A stretch of DNA of 64,000 nt from Orenia metallireducens (GTDB lineage Bacteria; Bacillota; Halanaerobiia; Halobacteroidales; Halobacteroidaceae), in the NCBI RefSeq assembly GCF_003001995.1, contig NZ_PVNB01000001.1:62001-126000 (forward strand). The letters are read 5' to 3'. Positions within the stretch are counted from its first letter, which is position 1. Each line of letters starts with the position of its first letter. The notes below the pieces were generated by a model. The model did no database searches and was not told the origin of the DNA. It saw only the letters and a list, made by a program, of their open reading frames with translations. Below, in pieces: positions 8,715-16,986 of this stretch. The position numbers and the translations under genes were made by a program.

Positions 8715-8740
8715 GTTAACCTATGTCTTTTGCGGTTAAC
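8715..8740. promoter_or_regulatory. Probable BirA (biotin repressor) operator
   Basis: Two GTTAAC half-sites (8715-8720 and 8735-8740) face each other as AGTTAACC and GGTTAACAA with 14 bp between the hexamers. This resembles the Firmicute BirA site (TTGTTAACC and its complement). It lies 30-55 nt after the predicted bioB transcription start. The spacing is slightly shorter than I recall for the consensus, so this is a strong but unproven assignment. Confidence 0.6.
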
Positions 8741-8775
8741 AATATTCTTAAAAAATTTTCCAGCTAGTTACATAT

Positions 8776-8804
8776 AATATACATAAAAAAACAGCTATTG
8801 TCAA
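8776..8804 (-). promoter_or_regulatory. Promoter of the biotin cluster
   Basis: -35 TTGACA (8799-8804), 17-bp spacer, -10 TATATT (8776-8781) on the minus strand, leading to bioB. Confidence 0.8.
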
Positions 8805-8901
8805 CCTCTTTAAAAACTGATTAACATACTCTCTCCAATAATATTACAAGATCAATAGGAACGATATTATAACTTAAAAATATTAATATCAAACTTTAAT
8901 A

Positions 8902-8936
8902 AAAAAGACAACCCATTTATAGGTTGCCCAGAATGC
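8902..8936 (-). terminator. Terminator after the Rpn-type gene
   Basis: On the minus strand GGGCAACCTATAAATGGGTTGTC forms a stem with GGCAACC/GGTTGTC arms, followed by a run of six T. Confidence 0.75.
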
Positions 8937-8941
8937 CTTAT

Positions 8942-9808
8942 TTAAATATTGTAACTTTCTTTAATCTTATTTACAGACTCTTTATCTAAATCAGTCATTT
9001 GAATTATCTCTTCCACTCCTATTCCTTTCTCCAACATGCTTTTGACTATTTTCTCTATACCTTTTTCTATACCTCTTTCTATACCTCTTTCCATCCCTTT
9101 TCTCTCAGCCTTTTTCAACGCCATCTCTTCATCCCTTAACCATTTCAATCTAGCTTCATAGACTTCTCTTTCTTCTTTGGTTAAGCCTATTGTATCCAAG
9201 ACCTTTATCGCTTTTTCTATACTTTCTACTTCAGCTAGTTGAGAGGGAATTTGATCTTTATCATATTGATCCGCTCTCTTTAAAAATTCTGTCCATCTAT
9301 CTAATGCTGTCTGTACTTCTGATAGGTCTTTATTATACTTTTCTAACTCAATAAAGTGAATCTCCAAATGATCTATCAGCTCTTCTTTAGACTGACGGTT
9401 CAATAATTGATAGACATTATGGTACTCTTCTTCATCCAAGCAATTAAAGTTAAGTACATTAATCACTATAGTCTTCTCTAGTTTATCATAATTAATCCCT
9501 GACTCTAGCTGGCCTGTATATAATCTTGCCCAATAATATAATGCCCTCTTATCATAATAATCTTGGTCTGTTATCTGCATCTCAATATTATACCAGACAC
9601 CTTTTTCATCTACTGCTTTGACATCTAGAATTGATAATTTATCATTTTTAAAGTTCTTAGCATTATATGGATTCTTCAAAACTAAGTCCTTAATCTGTTC
9701 CTCTTCATCTAAAACTGAATTGATAAAGGATATTAGGATATCCTTATTCTCTTCACTACCAAATAATTTCTTAAAAGCAAAGTCCACCCGTGGGTTTAAC
9801 CGACACAT
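8942..9808 (-). CDS. Rpn family recombination-promoting nuclease / putative transposase
   Basis: The N-terminus NPRVDFAFKKLFGSEENK and the segment ILDVKAVDEKGVWYNIEMQ mark the PD-(D/E)XK nuclease family often annotated as Rpn or PF12784 transposase; D, E and Q of the core are present. 288 aa, normal length. The C-terminal part holds a tandem 4-residue repeat (MERG IERG IEKG IEK) before a helical tail, encoded by near-identical 12-bp units around 9055-9105. No terminal inverted repeats flank the gene, so it looks like a single-gene resident and not an insertion sequence. It has its own promoter and terminator. The cellular role of this family is not settled. Confidence 0.85.
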   Translation of the reverse strand: MCRLNPRVDFAFKKLFGSEENKDILISFINSVLDEEEQIKDLVLKNPYNAKNFKNDKLSILDVKAVDEKGVWYNIEMQITDQDYYDKRALYYWARLYTGQLESGINYDKLEKTIVINVLNFNCLDEEEYHNVYQLLNRQSKEELIDHLEIHFIELEKYNKDLSEVQTALDRWTEFLKRADQYDKDQIPSQLAEVESIEKAIKVLDTIGLTKEEREVYEARLKWLRDEEMALKKAERKGMERGIERGIEKGIEKIVKSMLEKGIGVEEIIQMTDLDKESVNKIKESYNI

Positions 9809-9843
9809 TCTAATTCACCCTCCCACTCTACAATGATAATTTA

Positions 9844-9872
9844 ATTATAACATAAAGATATATTAAGACCAA
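9844..9872 (-). promoter_or_regulatory. Promoter of the Rpn-type gene
   Basis: -35 TTGGTC (9867-9872), 17-bp spacer, -10 TATAAT (9844-9849) on the minus strand. Confidence 0.55.
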
Positions 9873-9961
9873 ACTCACAAATAAGAATATTTGACAACTT
9901 TCAATTCATTGCCACAACTTATATTTAACAATCAGGAAGCAGAAAGCTAAAATCAATATAT

Positions 9962-11122
9962 TCAACTGTTCTCTGATTCCTGACCAACAATTCCTAATCT
10001 CTCTGTAGCTTTCTCTAACTCCTCAATCACTTGCTTATCCTTCTCTTTTAGGAGAGCCTTCTCCAATCTATCTAAAGCACTCTCATCACCAATCTCCCCC
10101 AAAGCCCAAGCTACATTGGCTCTGACTATCGGTTTAGGGTCAGATAAAGCATCTAAAAGATAGGGTACTGCTCTCCTATCCTTTAGATTTCCCAAAATTA
10201 TAGCAGCATTACGCTGAATTGGCCGCTTACCTCTCCAGTTCATAGGAGTAATCATAAATTTATCTTTATACTCTTTGTTGCTTAAGGTCAATAAGGAAAT
10301 TAAGTCAGGATAAGCCTCTAAAGTTTGGGGGCTAAACTCTTCATGATCTCCTAATTTAGCACCTTGATTCTGGGGACAGACACTTTGGCAGGTGTCACAG
10401 CCCCATAATCTAGTTCCCATCTTCTTTCGCTGCTTCTCATCCAAATAACCTTTACTTAAGGTGATATATCCTAAGCATTTACGGCTATCTAAAGTATAAG
10501 CATCTACTAAAGCTCCTGTAGGGCACGCATCGATACACCTTCTACAATCACCACACTTATCTTCTATAGGTGAATCATACTCTAGCTCCAAATCAGTAAT
10601 TACCCCCCCTAAGAATATCCACGAGCCATACTCAGGGTTGATAATACTACAGTTCTTACCTTGCCAACCTATCCCTGCTCTTCTGGCTAAAGCTCTATCA
10701 ACAGTAGGACCTGTGTCAACAAACTTAAATGCTTCTATCCTTTGCTTCTTAGTTTTAATGAACTCAATCAGCTTATCTAGTCTATCACCTAACACCCGAT
10801 GATAATCCTGCCCCCAAGCAAAACGGGAGAGGCTTCCTCTTAACTCTTCTTTAGCCCTTATTCTACTTTCAAATATATATTTATCATCAACACTATAAGA
10901 GATAGCACAAACAATTACCGATTTAGCCTCTAAGACTATTTCTTTAGGATTACTTATCTTCTCTAAATCATCATGAACCAAGGTAGACAAATACTCTTTC
11001 TCTCTCATCTCTATTAAGAATTCTTTAAGTTCTGGAAAGGATTCAGCATTGGTAATTTTAATATCATCTATTCCAATAGATTTAGCATAACTTTTAATTT
11101 CAGTAGTTAAAGTAATAATCAT
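9962..11122 (-). CDS. queG: Epoxyqueuosine reductase
   Basis: Cobalamin- and iron-sulfur-dependent enzyme that reduces epoxyqueuosine to queuosine in tRNA. Two [4Fe-4S] motifs are visible: CGDCRRCIDACPTGALV (about 190-206) and CLGYIT...WGCDTCQSVCPQN (about 215-250). The N-terminal cobalamin-binding region contains VIVCAISYSVDD and RFAWGQDYH. The last 70 residues form a HEAT-like repeat (RRAVPYLLDALSDPKPIVRANVAWALGEIGD), giving the long form of the family (386 aa). It lies 26 nt after the GGDEF/EAL gene and may share its transcript. The ATG follows GGGGAGG with very short spacing, so translation initiation here is atypical. Confidence 0.95.
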   Translation of the reverse strand: MIITLTTEIKSYAKSIGIDDIKITNAESFPELKEFLIEMREKEYLSTLVHDDLEKISNPKEIVLEAKSVIVCAISYSVDDKYIFESRIRAKEELRGSLSRFAWGQDYHRVLGDRLDKLIEFIKTKKQRIEAFKFVDTGPTVDRALARRAGIGWQGKNCSIINPEYGSWIFLGGVITDLELEYDSPIEDKCGDCRRCIDACPTGALVDAYTLDSRKCLGYITLSKGYLDEKQRKKMGTRLWGCDTCQSVCPQNQGAKLGDHEEFSPQTLEAYPDLISLLTLSNKEYKDKFMITPMNWRGKRPIQRNAAIILGNLKDRRAVPYLLDALSDPKPIVRANVAWALGEIGDESALDRLEKALLKEKDKQVIEELEKATERLGIVGQESENS

Positions 11123-11148
11123 CCTCCCCTTTCTTCAACTATAATACT

Positions 11149-13575
11149 TCATTGATTTATTTTTATTTGCTGCTCTTTTATTAATAACTCTTCAAATTTT
11201 TCAGTTGATAGTGGTTTACTAAATAAATATCCCTGTATTGATTCACAACCAATCTTTAAAAGTTGATTTAATTGATCTTCTCTTTCTACACCTTCAGCAA
11301 TTACAGAAATCTCTAAATTTTTAGCCATATTAATAATCATCTTAGCAATAGTATCATCTTTAACAATATCATCTACAAAGACCTTATCTATCTTTAGGGT
11401 ATCGATAGGTAGTTTCTGCAAATAACTTAATGAACTATAACCTGTTCCAAAGTCATCAATAGCAACTGAAACCCCCAACCTTTTAAGCATAATTAACTTC
11501 TTAATAACTTCTTCTTCATTATTTACAGCTACACTCTCTGTTATCTCTAACTCTAAATATTTTGGATTCAACCCACTCTCTTTTAGAACCCTTTTTATCA
11601 TCTCAATAAAATCTACCTTCCTAAATTGGATATTAGATATATTTACTGCAATAACTAAAGTAGAATTAGTCATTAGATTCCATCTTTTAGTCTGTTCGCA
11701 GGCCTTCTTTAGTACCCATTCTCCAATAGATATAATCAGACCTGTCTCTTCTGCTATAGGAATAAATTCTACAGGAGAGATAAATCCTTTTTCGGGATGG
11801 TTCCATCGCAACAATGATTCCATACCTGTAATATCTCCTGTAAGTCCATTAACTTTAGGCTGATAGTAAAGCTCCAACTCGTCTTCCTTTAATGCTTTAA
11901 CTAACATCTCTTTTGATAGTTTATTTCTCATATTTATATTATAAAATTCAAAATCATTTTTTCCTCTATTCTTAACATTATACATAGCCAAATCAGCATT
12001 ATTAATCAAAAAGTCGATATCAGTTCCATCAATTGGATAAAGACTAATTCCAATACTTAAAGTAATGATCAACTCTTTTCCACTAATATAATAAGGTACT
12101 TTTATATTTGAAATAATTTTCTTAGCTACATCTTCTGCAAACTTCTTATCTTTAATCTTAGGAATGAAGATTATAAATTCATCTCCTCCAATTCGAGAGC
12201 TGATACTACCTTCTGGAAGATTCTCCTCTAATCTTTTGCTAATAGCTTGTAATAATAAGTCTCCTATCTCATGACCAAAGGAGTCATTGATACTCTTAAA
12301 TTTATCAATATCAATAAAAAAGACAGCATTAATCTCATCACCTTTAGTTAAAGATAACTGCTCACTTATCTGTTCATAAAAATAAGACCTATTTGGCAAA
12401 TTAGTTAACTCATCATGGCGTGATTGATGAAGGATCTTTTTGTGGGATTTCTCTAAAATATCCAACATATTATTAAACTTAACCTTAATAGTTGAAAATT
12501 CTCCCTTAGATCCAATAGTAAGTCGAGTTGATAGATCCCTGTTTTTAGAGACATCATTTATACCTTCAATTAATAGCTGCAAGGGATTGAAGATAAATTT
12601 ATTCATAAAAGACCAAGTACTTATGAAATAAATAACTCCTACAATTAAAATTCCTCCCATAAAATATAACATACTAAGATAACCCTGATGATAGATATCT
12701 TTAACCTTACTTATCTTTAAAGTAAGAGCTGGTCTATTATATATATCATATAACGTTGAATAGCCAGACATATATGTGTCATCTATATCTTTAAGCCAAA
12801 TATCAACTTTACCAATTAAATCTGAATCTAGACTCTCCATCTCTTTACCTGCTTGCCTCTGCTTAAAAGTTTCCATTGTAACTGCTAAATTAGTCTGTTC
12901 TGCTAATTGATTAATTAAGCCTTGATTCAAATAACGACCAATAATAAGAGAACCACGAATTGGTCCTTTAAAATAACCAGTTGTAACTGGGTGGGAAGAG
13001 ACCATCATATAGCCTTGTGAAGTGGAGATAATTCCTGTAATATTATCTGTTGGCTTTGAAAAATCAAATAGCGGTGAGCCCTCTTTTAAATCTTCTAATA
13101 TTTCTTTATCTACAATAACTTCTTCTTTATTCTTCAAATTAACAGCTTTCTTATAAATAATCTTTCCTTGCTCATTTACTAAGATAAAGATACTCCAATT
13201 ATTTGTATAGAAGGTTTCATTCATTAAATTTTCATCTATATACTCCAAATTTCGATCTATAATAAACTCATAAGTAGCATCCCAAGCTGCATAATCCTGA
13301 TTAAGTGCCTTTAATTGCAATAAGTTCTGCTCTAAAGCACCTATAACTTGTCTACTCTGTCTAACTGCATCCATTTCTTCTAACTTATAAAAGCTACTTA
13401 AAAAGAGATTATAACTTATTAAATATACTATAACTAACATCAGACAAGTAATTATACTAAAAATAACCAATATTTTCTTATTTAGTTTAATATAATCATC
13501 CTTAAATTTTAAAATAATCTTTTTCTTATTAGCAGATTCAATAAATCTTTCTCTTAATAATTTAAATAGTCCCAT
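11149..13575 (-). CDS. Membrane-bound CHASE4-HAMP-GGDEF-EAL protein
   Basis: Cyclic di-GMP turnover protein of 808 aa. Order: TM1 (about 35-57), an extracytoplasmic CHASE4-like sensor (QDYAAWDATYEFI, ETFYTNNWSIFILV), TM2 (about 300-322), HAMP, GGDEF (intact SRIGGDEFIIF) and EAL (GMESLLRW, EITESVAV, DDFGTGYSSLSYL, VIAEGVE). The EAL catalytic Glu is kept although the motif reads ESLLR. No RxxD inhibition site is seen before GGDEF. Both domains could be active; a phosphodiesterase with a GTP-sensing GGDEF is also common. GGGAGTGG precedes the ATG. The ligand of the sensor is unknown. Confidence 0.92.
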   Translation of the reverse strand: MGLFKLLRERFIESANKKKIILKFKDDYIKLNKKILVIFSIITCLMLVIVYLISYNLFLSSFYKLEEMDAVRQSRQVIGALEQNLLQLKALNQDYAAWDATYEFIIDRNLEYIDENLMNETFYTNNWSIFILVNEQGKIIYKKAVNLKNKEEVIVDKEILEDLKEGSPLFDFSKPTDNITGIISTSQGYMMVSSHPVTTGYFKGPIRGSLIIGRYLNQGLINQLAEQTNLAVTMETFKQRQAGKEMESLDSDLIGKVDIWLKDIDDTYMSGYSTLYDIYNRPALTLKISKVKDIYHQGYLSMLYFMGGILIVGVIYFISTWSFMNKFIFNPLQLLIEGINDVSKNRDLSTRLTIGSKGEFSTIKVKFNNMLDILEKSHKKILHQSRHDELTNLPNRSYFYEQISEQLSLTKGDEINAVFFIDIDKFKSINDSFGHEIGDLLLQAISKRLEENLPEGSISSRIGGDEFIIFIPKIKDKKFAEDVAKKIISNIKVPYYISGKELIITLSIGISLYPIDGTDIDFLINNADLAMYNVKNRGKNDFEFYNINMRNKLSKEMLVKALKEDELELYYQPKVNGLTGDITGMESLLRWNHPEKGFISPVEFIPIAEETGLIISIGEWVLKKACEQTKRWNLMTNSTLVIAVNISNIQFRKVDFIEMIKRVLKESGLNPKYLELEITESVAVNNEEEVIKKLIMLKRLGVSVAIDDFGTGYSSLSYLQKLPIDTLKIDKVFVDDIVKDDTIAKMIINMAKNLEISVIAEGVEREDQLNQLLKIGCESIQGYLFSKPLSTEKFEELLIKEQQIKINQ

Positions 13576-13691
13576 AACTCCACTCCCTTCTCAATTACCT
13601 TTATATTTTAAGATTCTATAAATCTAAGCCATCCCCTTCTTTAACAATTATTTATAATTATAACTCTATTATTAAAATTAACTGAAATATA

Positions 13692-13721
13692 TAAAAGACA
13701 GCCATAAAGGCTGCCTTTTTA
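13692..13721 (-). terminator. Terminator of the ferredoxin/small-protein unit
   Basis: AAAGGCAGCCTTTATGGCTGTCTTTT on the minus strand forms a stem-loop with T-rich tail, overlapping the last codon region of the gene ending at 13719. Confidence 0.8.
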
Positions 13722-13955
13722 GTCTTCCTTTTTTGCTTTAATAAAGAAATCATCATCAGAATGCCCACCTTTGGTCTGGCAATTATAATTATTCTCTCTT
13801 AAGATATTTAGAATTTCATCGGCTTGGTGGGCATCCTGTCGTTCTAAGGTAATAGATAAATGTTGTCCTACTTCCATGTCAGCAGCTAGCTTTCTTAACT
13901 TTGCCAGCTCAGCTTTAGTAATTGCTGGTCTAAAATCAAGCGAGATATATCCCAT
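13719..13955 (-). CDS. Small conserved-type hypothetical protein
   Basis: 78 aa, starting MGYISLDFRPAITKAELAKL, with the central pattern GQHLSITLERQDAHQADEIL and a C-terminal KGGHSDDDFFIKAKK. I do not recognise the family with certainty. The size, a mid-protein hydrophobic strand and the helix-strand pattern recall the TusA/SirA-like fold, but the usual CPxP motif is absent. ATG at 13955 has GGTGGTG upstream; an ATG at 13982 (AAGG 9 nt upstream) is the alternative. It follows the ferredoxin gene closely and probably shares its transcript, which suggests an iron-sulfur or redox context. Confidence 0.7.
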   Translation of the reverse strand: MGYISLDFRPAITKAELAKLRKLAADMEVGQHLSITLERQDAHQADEILNILRENNYNCQTKGGHSDDDFFIKAKKED

Positions 13956-14003
13956 ATCACACCACCTTAATTTCAGAGACATTCTTCAATGCCTTGCTTT
14001 AAA

Positions 14004-14192
14004 TTATATCTCTTCAATAGCGTCAGTAGGGCAAGAATCGATTGCATCTTCAACCTCTGCTTCTAACTTATCTGGTACATGATCAGTGATTGCTATTGCT
14101 TTCTCATCATCATCCCATTCAAAGACTGCTGGTACAGAGTTGACACACAATCCACAGCTGATACAGTCATCTTTTATTACTTGTACTTTCAT
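14004..14192 (-). CDS. [4Fe-4S] ferredoxin, single-cluster type
   Basis: 62-aa electron carrier. CISCGLC supplies Cys10, Cys13 and Cys16; the fourth ligand is Cys54 in DSCPTDAI. Position 20, which is a disulfide Cys in Thermotoga ferredoxin, is Val here, so the accessory disulfide is missing while all four ligands are kept. The protein is strongly acidic, consistent with a halophile-type or low-potential ferredoxin. GGATGGGA precedes the ATG. Divergent from the aminotransferase at 14325; followed by the small hypothetical gene. Confidence 0.93.
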   Translation of the reverse strand: MKVQVIKDDCISCGLCVNSVPAVFEWDDDEKAIAITDHVPDKLEAEVEDAIDSCPTDAIEEI

Positions 14193-14324
14193 TCTATCCC
14201 ATCCTTTCTTATAATAAATTTCTTCCTTAGTATTACAACTTTTTAAAACAATTATTCACTATCAATTCACAGTCTAATAACTTAACTCATAAAATAATCT
14301 AAAACCCAAAATAGGAGGGAAAGG

Positions 14325-15740
14325 ATGTTAGACAAAACTTTTTTACATAAAGTTAGAAAGGAAATTATAGGTATTAATGCTAAAGTACCTTTGATAGATG
14401 GACAAAAAGTAAGATACATCAACTTCGATAATGCTGCTAGTACTCCCAGTTTTAGAAGAGTTGCTTATAAAGTAAAAGAGTTCTTAACTTGGTACTCCAA
14501 TGTTCACCGTGGCACTGGGTTTAAATCCCAAATATCTACAGAGATTTATGATGAAGTACATAATTTAGTTGCAGATTTTTTTGGCGCAAATAAAGATGAC
14601 AATACTATAATTTTTGTTAAAAATACTACAGAAGCAATCAATAAGTTATCAAATAGTTTGCATCTATCATATAGAGATATAGTGATTACAACTCCAATGG
14701 AGCATCACTCTAATCTACTACCATGGCGCGATAAATGCAAAGTAATCTATAGCAACTTGGATAAAGAGGGGAGATTAGATTTAGATGATTTAGAGAAAAA
14801 ATTAAAGAGATATAGAAGAAGGATAAAACTTGTTGCAATCAGTGGTGCTTCCAATGTTACTGGCTACATCAATCCTATCCATAAAATTGCTAGATTAGTT
14901 CATCAATATGATAGTAAAATTTTAATTGATGCAGCCCAACTAGCACCTCATCGCCCCATTGATATGAAAGAAAATAGTAATCCTGAACATATAGATTATC
15001 TTGTCTTCTCAGCACATAAGATGTATGCCCCTTTTGGCACAGGGGTTTTAATTGGAGCAAAGGATACCTTTGCAGAAAACAAACCAGATTATACAGGAGG
15101 TGGCACAGTAAAGGCTGTTACTTTAAAAGATGTAATCTGGGGTGACTTACCTGATAAGGAAGAGGCAGGTACTCCCAACATAGTAGGAGCATTGGCTTTG
15201 GGAGAGAGTATCAAGATGATTAATGAACTAAAATGGCTAAAAATCATCAAAAACGAAGAATTTTTACTAAATTATACCTTAAAAGAGTTAGAAAAAATTG
15301 ATGAAGTAATACTTTATGGTTCAATGGGTTCTGGAGAACTAAGTGAACGGGTAGGAGTGATCCCCTTTAATATCAAAGGTCTAGAAAATACTTTAGTTGC
15401 ATCTATTTTAGCCAATGAATTTGGAATTGGGGTTAGAAATGGCTGTTTTTGTGCACACCCTTATATTCATCATCTGTTTGGTCTGAGTGATGAAGAGATA
15501 GCTCGAGTGAAAGATGATATTGCTAAGGGAATTTATACCCATAAATATGGTTTAATTAGAGTCAGCTTTGGCTGCTATAATAGTCCCTCAGAGGTTGACC
15601 ATCTTATTTATGCTATTAAGGATATTATAGCAAGAAAGAACGCAGGGGTAGATTTAACTAATGATTATAAATTTGATAAGGAAACAGCGGAGTATAGACC
15701 TAAGTATAAAATAAATTATGATAGGTATTTTAAAATATAA
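14325..15740 (+). CDS. Class V aminotransferase, cysteine desulfurase-like
   Basis: 471-aa PLP enzyme and the only plus-strand gene of the window. NFDNAASTPSFRRV at the N-terminus, TPMEHHSNLLPW, LIDAAQLAPHRPIDM and the cofactor Lys in FSAHKMYAPFGTGVLIG place it in the SufS/CsdA-like group. A Cys-containing loop RNGCFCAHPY sits where the catalytic Cys of desulfurases lies, so sulfur transfer from cysteine is plausible. It is about 60 residues longer than SufS, with a charged C-terminal tail. AGGAGGGAAAGG precedes the ATG. No suf partners adjoin it; the ferredoxin is the divergent neighbour. Confidence 0.85.
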   Translation: MLDKTFLHKVRKEIIGINAKVPLIDGQKVRYINFDNAASTPSFRRVAYKVKEFLTWYSNVHRGTGFKSQISTEIYDEVHNLVADFFGANKDDNTIIFVKNTTEAINKLSNSLHLSYRDIVITTPMEHHSNLLPWRDKCKVIYSNLDKEGRLDLDDLEKKLKRYRRRIKLVAISGASNVTGYINPIHKIARLVHQYDSKILIDAAQLAPHRPIDMKENSNPEHIDYLVFSAHKMYAPFGTGVLIGAKDTFAENKPDYTGGGTVKAVTLKDVIWGDLPDKEEAGTPNIVGALALGESIKMINELKWLKIIKNEEFLLNYTLKELEKIDEVILYGSMGSGELSERVGVIPFNIKGLENTLVASILANEFGIGVRNGCFCAHPYIHHLFGLSDEEIARVKDDIAKGIYTHKYGLIRVSFGCYNSPSEVDHLIYAIKDIIARKNAGVDLTNDYKFDKETAEYRPKYKINYDRYFKI

Positions 15741-15746
15741 ATTTAA

Positions 15747-15813
15747 GCTAAGTCTAAGATTATGTTTAAGCAGATCTTCTATCTCGCTAAATCAGTTCTA
15801 CTTAGACTTAGCC
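15747..15813 (+). terminator. Hairpin after the aminotransferase gene
   Basis: AGCTAAGTCTAAG (15747-15759) pairs with CTTAGACTTAGCCT (15801-15814) across a 40-nt loop. It lies between convergent genes. The T-run is weak (CCTTTTA further on), so its role as terminator is likely but not certain. Confidence 0.5.
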
Positions 15814-15830
15814 TCAAACTCAACCTTTTA

Positions 15831-16877
15831 TTAAAGACCTTTAATTTGCTTAATCTCTTCTTGAGAGTAACCCAATTCCTTTAATTCTGCTTTGAATTCA
15901 GCTAAATCTCTAATATAAGATTTAATCAATTTGCACTCTCCTACAAGCTCATATTCACCAAGGGTTGCTGGTAATAAAAGGGTTTCTCCTGCCTTTAGTT
16001 CCATCTCTCCACCTTCATAAGAAAGCTTTGCCTTTCCTTCTAATCCCATCAATACATAAAAACGCTCATGATTAGTATCAGAACTATACTTTTCAGCAAT
16101 ATCCAAAGTTTCTGTAGTAAAGTAAGGGCAGGCTACCAGAATAGTTCTAACATAACCTTCTTCTTTTATCTCTAAACCAACTACCTTCTCTTCAGGCTTT
16201 GTACCAAATTTAATTACATCTAAAGCAGCTTCAATATGTAATTCACGAGGCTTACCATCTTTCCCCATCCGGTTCCAATCATAAACACGATAAGTAGTAT
16301 CTGAGTTCTGCTGAATCTCTGCAATCAAAATTCCCTTATGAGTAGTATGAACCATTCCAGTTGGAATATAAATCACATCTCCAGCCTCCACGTTAACTTC
16401 TATTAAATTCTCTTCTAATCTTCCCTCTTTAATTGAAGAGACAAACTCTTCTTTATCTACCTCAGGCTTAACGCCATAGACCAACTTAGCATCTTCTTGG
16501 GCATCAATCACATACCACATCTCTGTTTTCCCTAGCTCTCCATTTTCATGTTCAAAAGCATACTCATCATCAGGATGCACCTGTACTGATAGTTTATCAT
16601 TGGCATCTAAGATTTTGATAAGCAAAGGAAACTTTTTATAATAATCTTCTTTAGCTTCTGTACCTAATATTTTTTCTCCTTCTTGCTTAATAGCTTCCAT
16701 TAAACTCATTCCTGCTAAGTTACCATTACTAATTATACTTGTACCATTCTCATGGGCTGCTAGCTCCCAACTCTCTCCAATTGATCCTTTAGGTAACTGC
16801 TTAGAGAATTTCTCTTCTAAGGCTCTACCTCCCCAGATCTTCTCCTTATAAATAGGTCCAAACTTTAATGGATACAT
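15831..16877 (-). CDS. manA: Mannose-6-phosphate isomerase, copy 1
   Basis: Zinc enzyme interconverting mannose-6-phosphate and fructose-6-phosphate in the cytoplasm. Type I motifs: GESWELAAHENG, VQVHPDDEYAFEHENGELG (Gln/His ligands), TEMWYVIDA (Glu ligand), VIYIPTGMVHTTHKG (His ligand) and IQQNSDTTYRVYDWNR. 348 aa. It closes the PTS operon, 110 nt after the second EIIC gene. A close paralogue of equal length lies at 24708-25754; this copy carries GMVHTTHKG where the other has the more usual GTVHAIEEG. The shared leader (AAAGGATGATAAAATA) shows the duplication included the RBS. Confidence 0.95.
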   Translation of the reverse strand: MYPLKFGPIYKEKIWGGRALEEKFSKQLPKGSIGESWELAAHENGTSIISNGNLAGMSLMEAIKQEGEKILGTEAKEDYYKKFPLLIKILDANDKLSVQVHPDDEYAFEHENGELGKTEMWYVIDAQEDAKLVYGVKPEVDKEEFVSSIKEGRLEENLIEVNVEAGDVIYIPTGMVHTTHKGILIAEIQQNSDTTYRVYDWNRMGKDGKPRELHIEAALDVIKFGTKPEEKVVGLEIKEEGYVRTILVACPYFTTETLDIAEKYSSDTNHERFYVLMGLEGKAKLSYEGGEMELKAGETLLLPATLGEYELVGECKLIKSYIRDLAEFKAELKELGYSQEEIKQIKGL

Positions 16878-16912
16878 TATTTTATCATCCTTTCTTTAAG
16901 CAAGATTAAATT

Positions 16913-16950
16913 CAAATAAGAATTGTCTAAATTTAGACAATTCTTATTTG
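16913..16950. repeat. 38-bp perfect palindrome between EIIC and manA
   Basis: CAAATAAGAATTGTCTAAA followed by its exact reverse complement. It has no T-run on the minus strand, so it looks like an intercistronic hairpin (RNA stabiliser or attenuator) and not a classical terminator. Confidence 0.85.
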
Positions 16951-16986
16951 CTCTAACTACTTATTATCTTATAAAAATTCTTATTA

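Noticed and set aside
9055-9105. Possible CRISPR-like or satellite repeat
   Set aside because: The repeats are 12 bp, in frame and code for a charged linker of the nuclease; there are no spacers.
8942-9808. Rpn-type gene as an insertion sequence
   Set aside because: No terminal inverted repeats or target duplications seen at its borders, and it has its own promoter and terminator.
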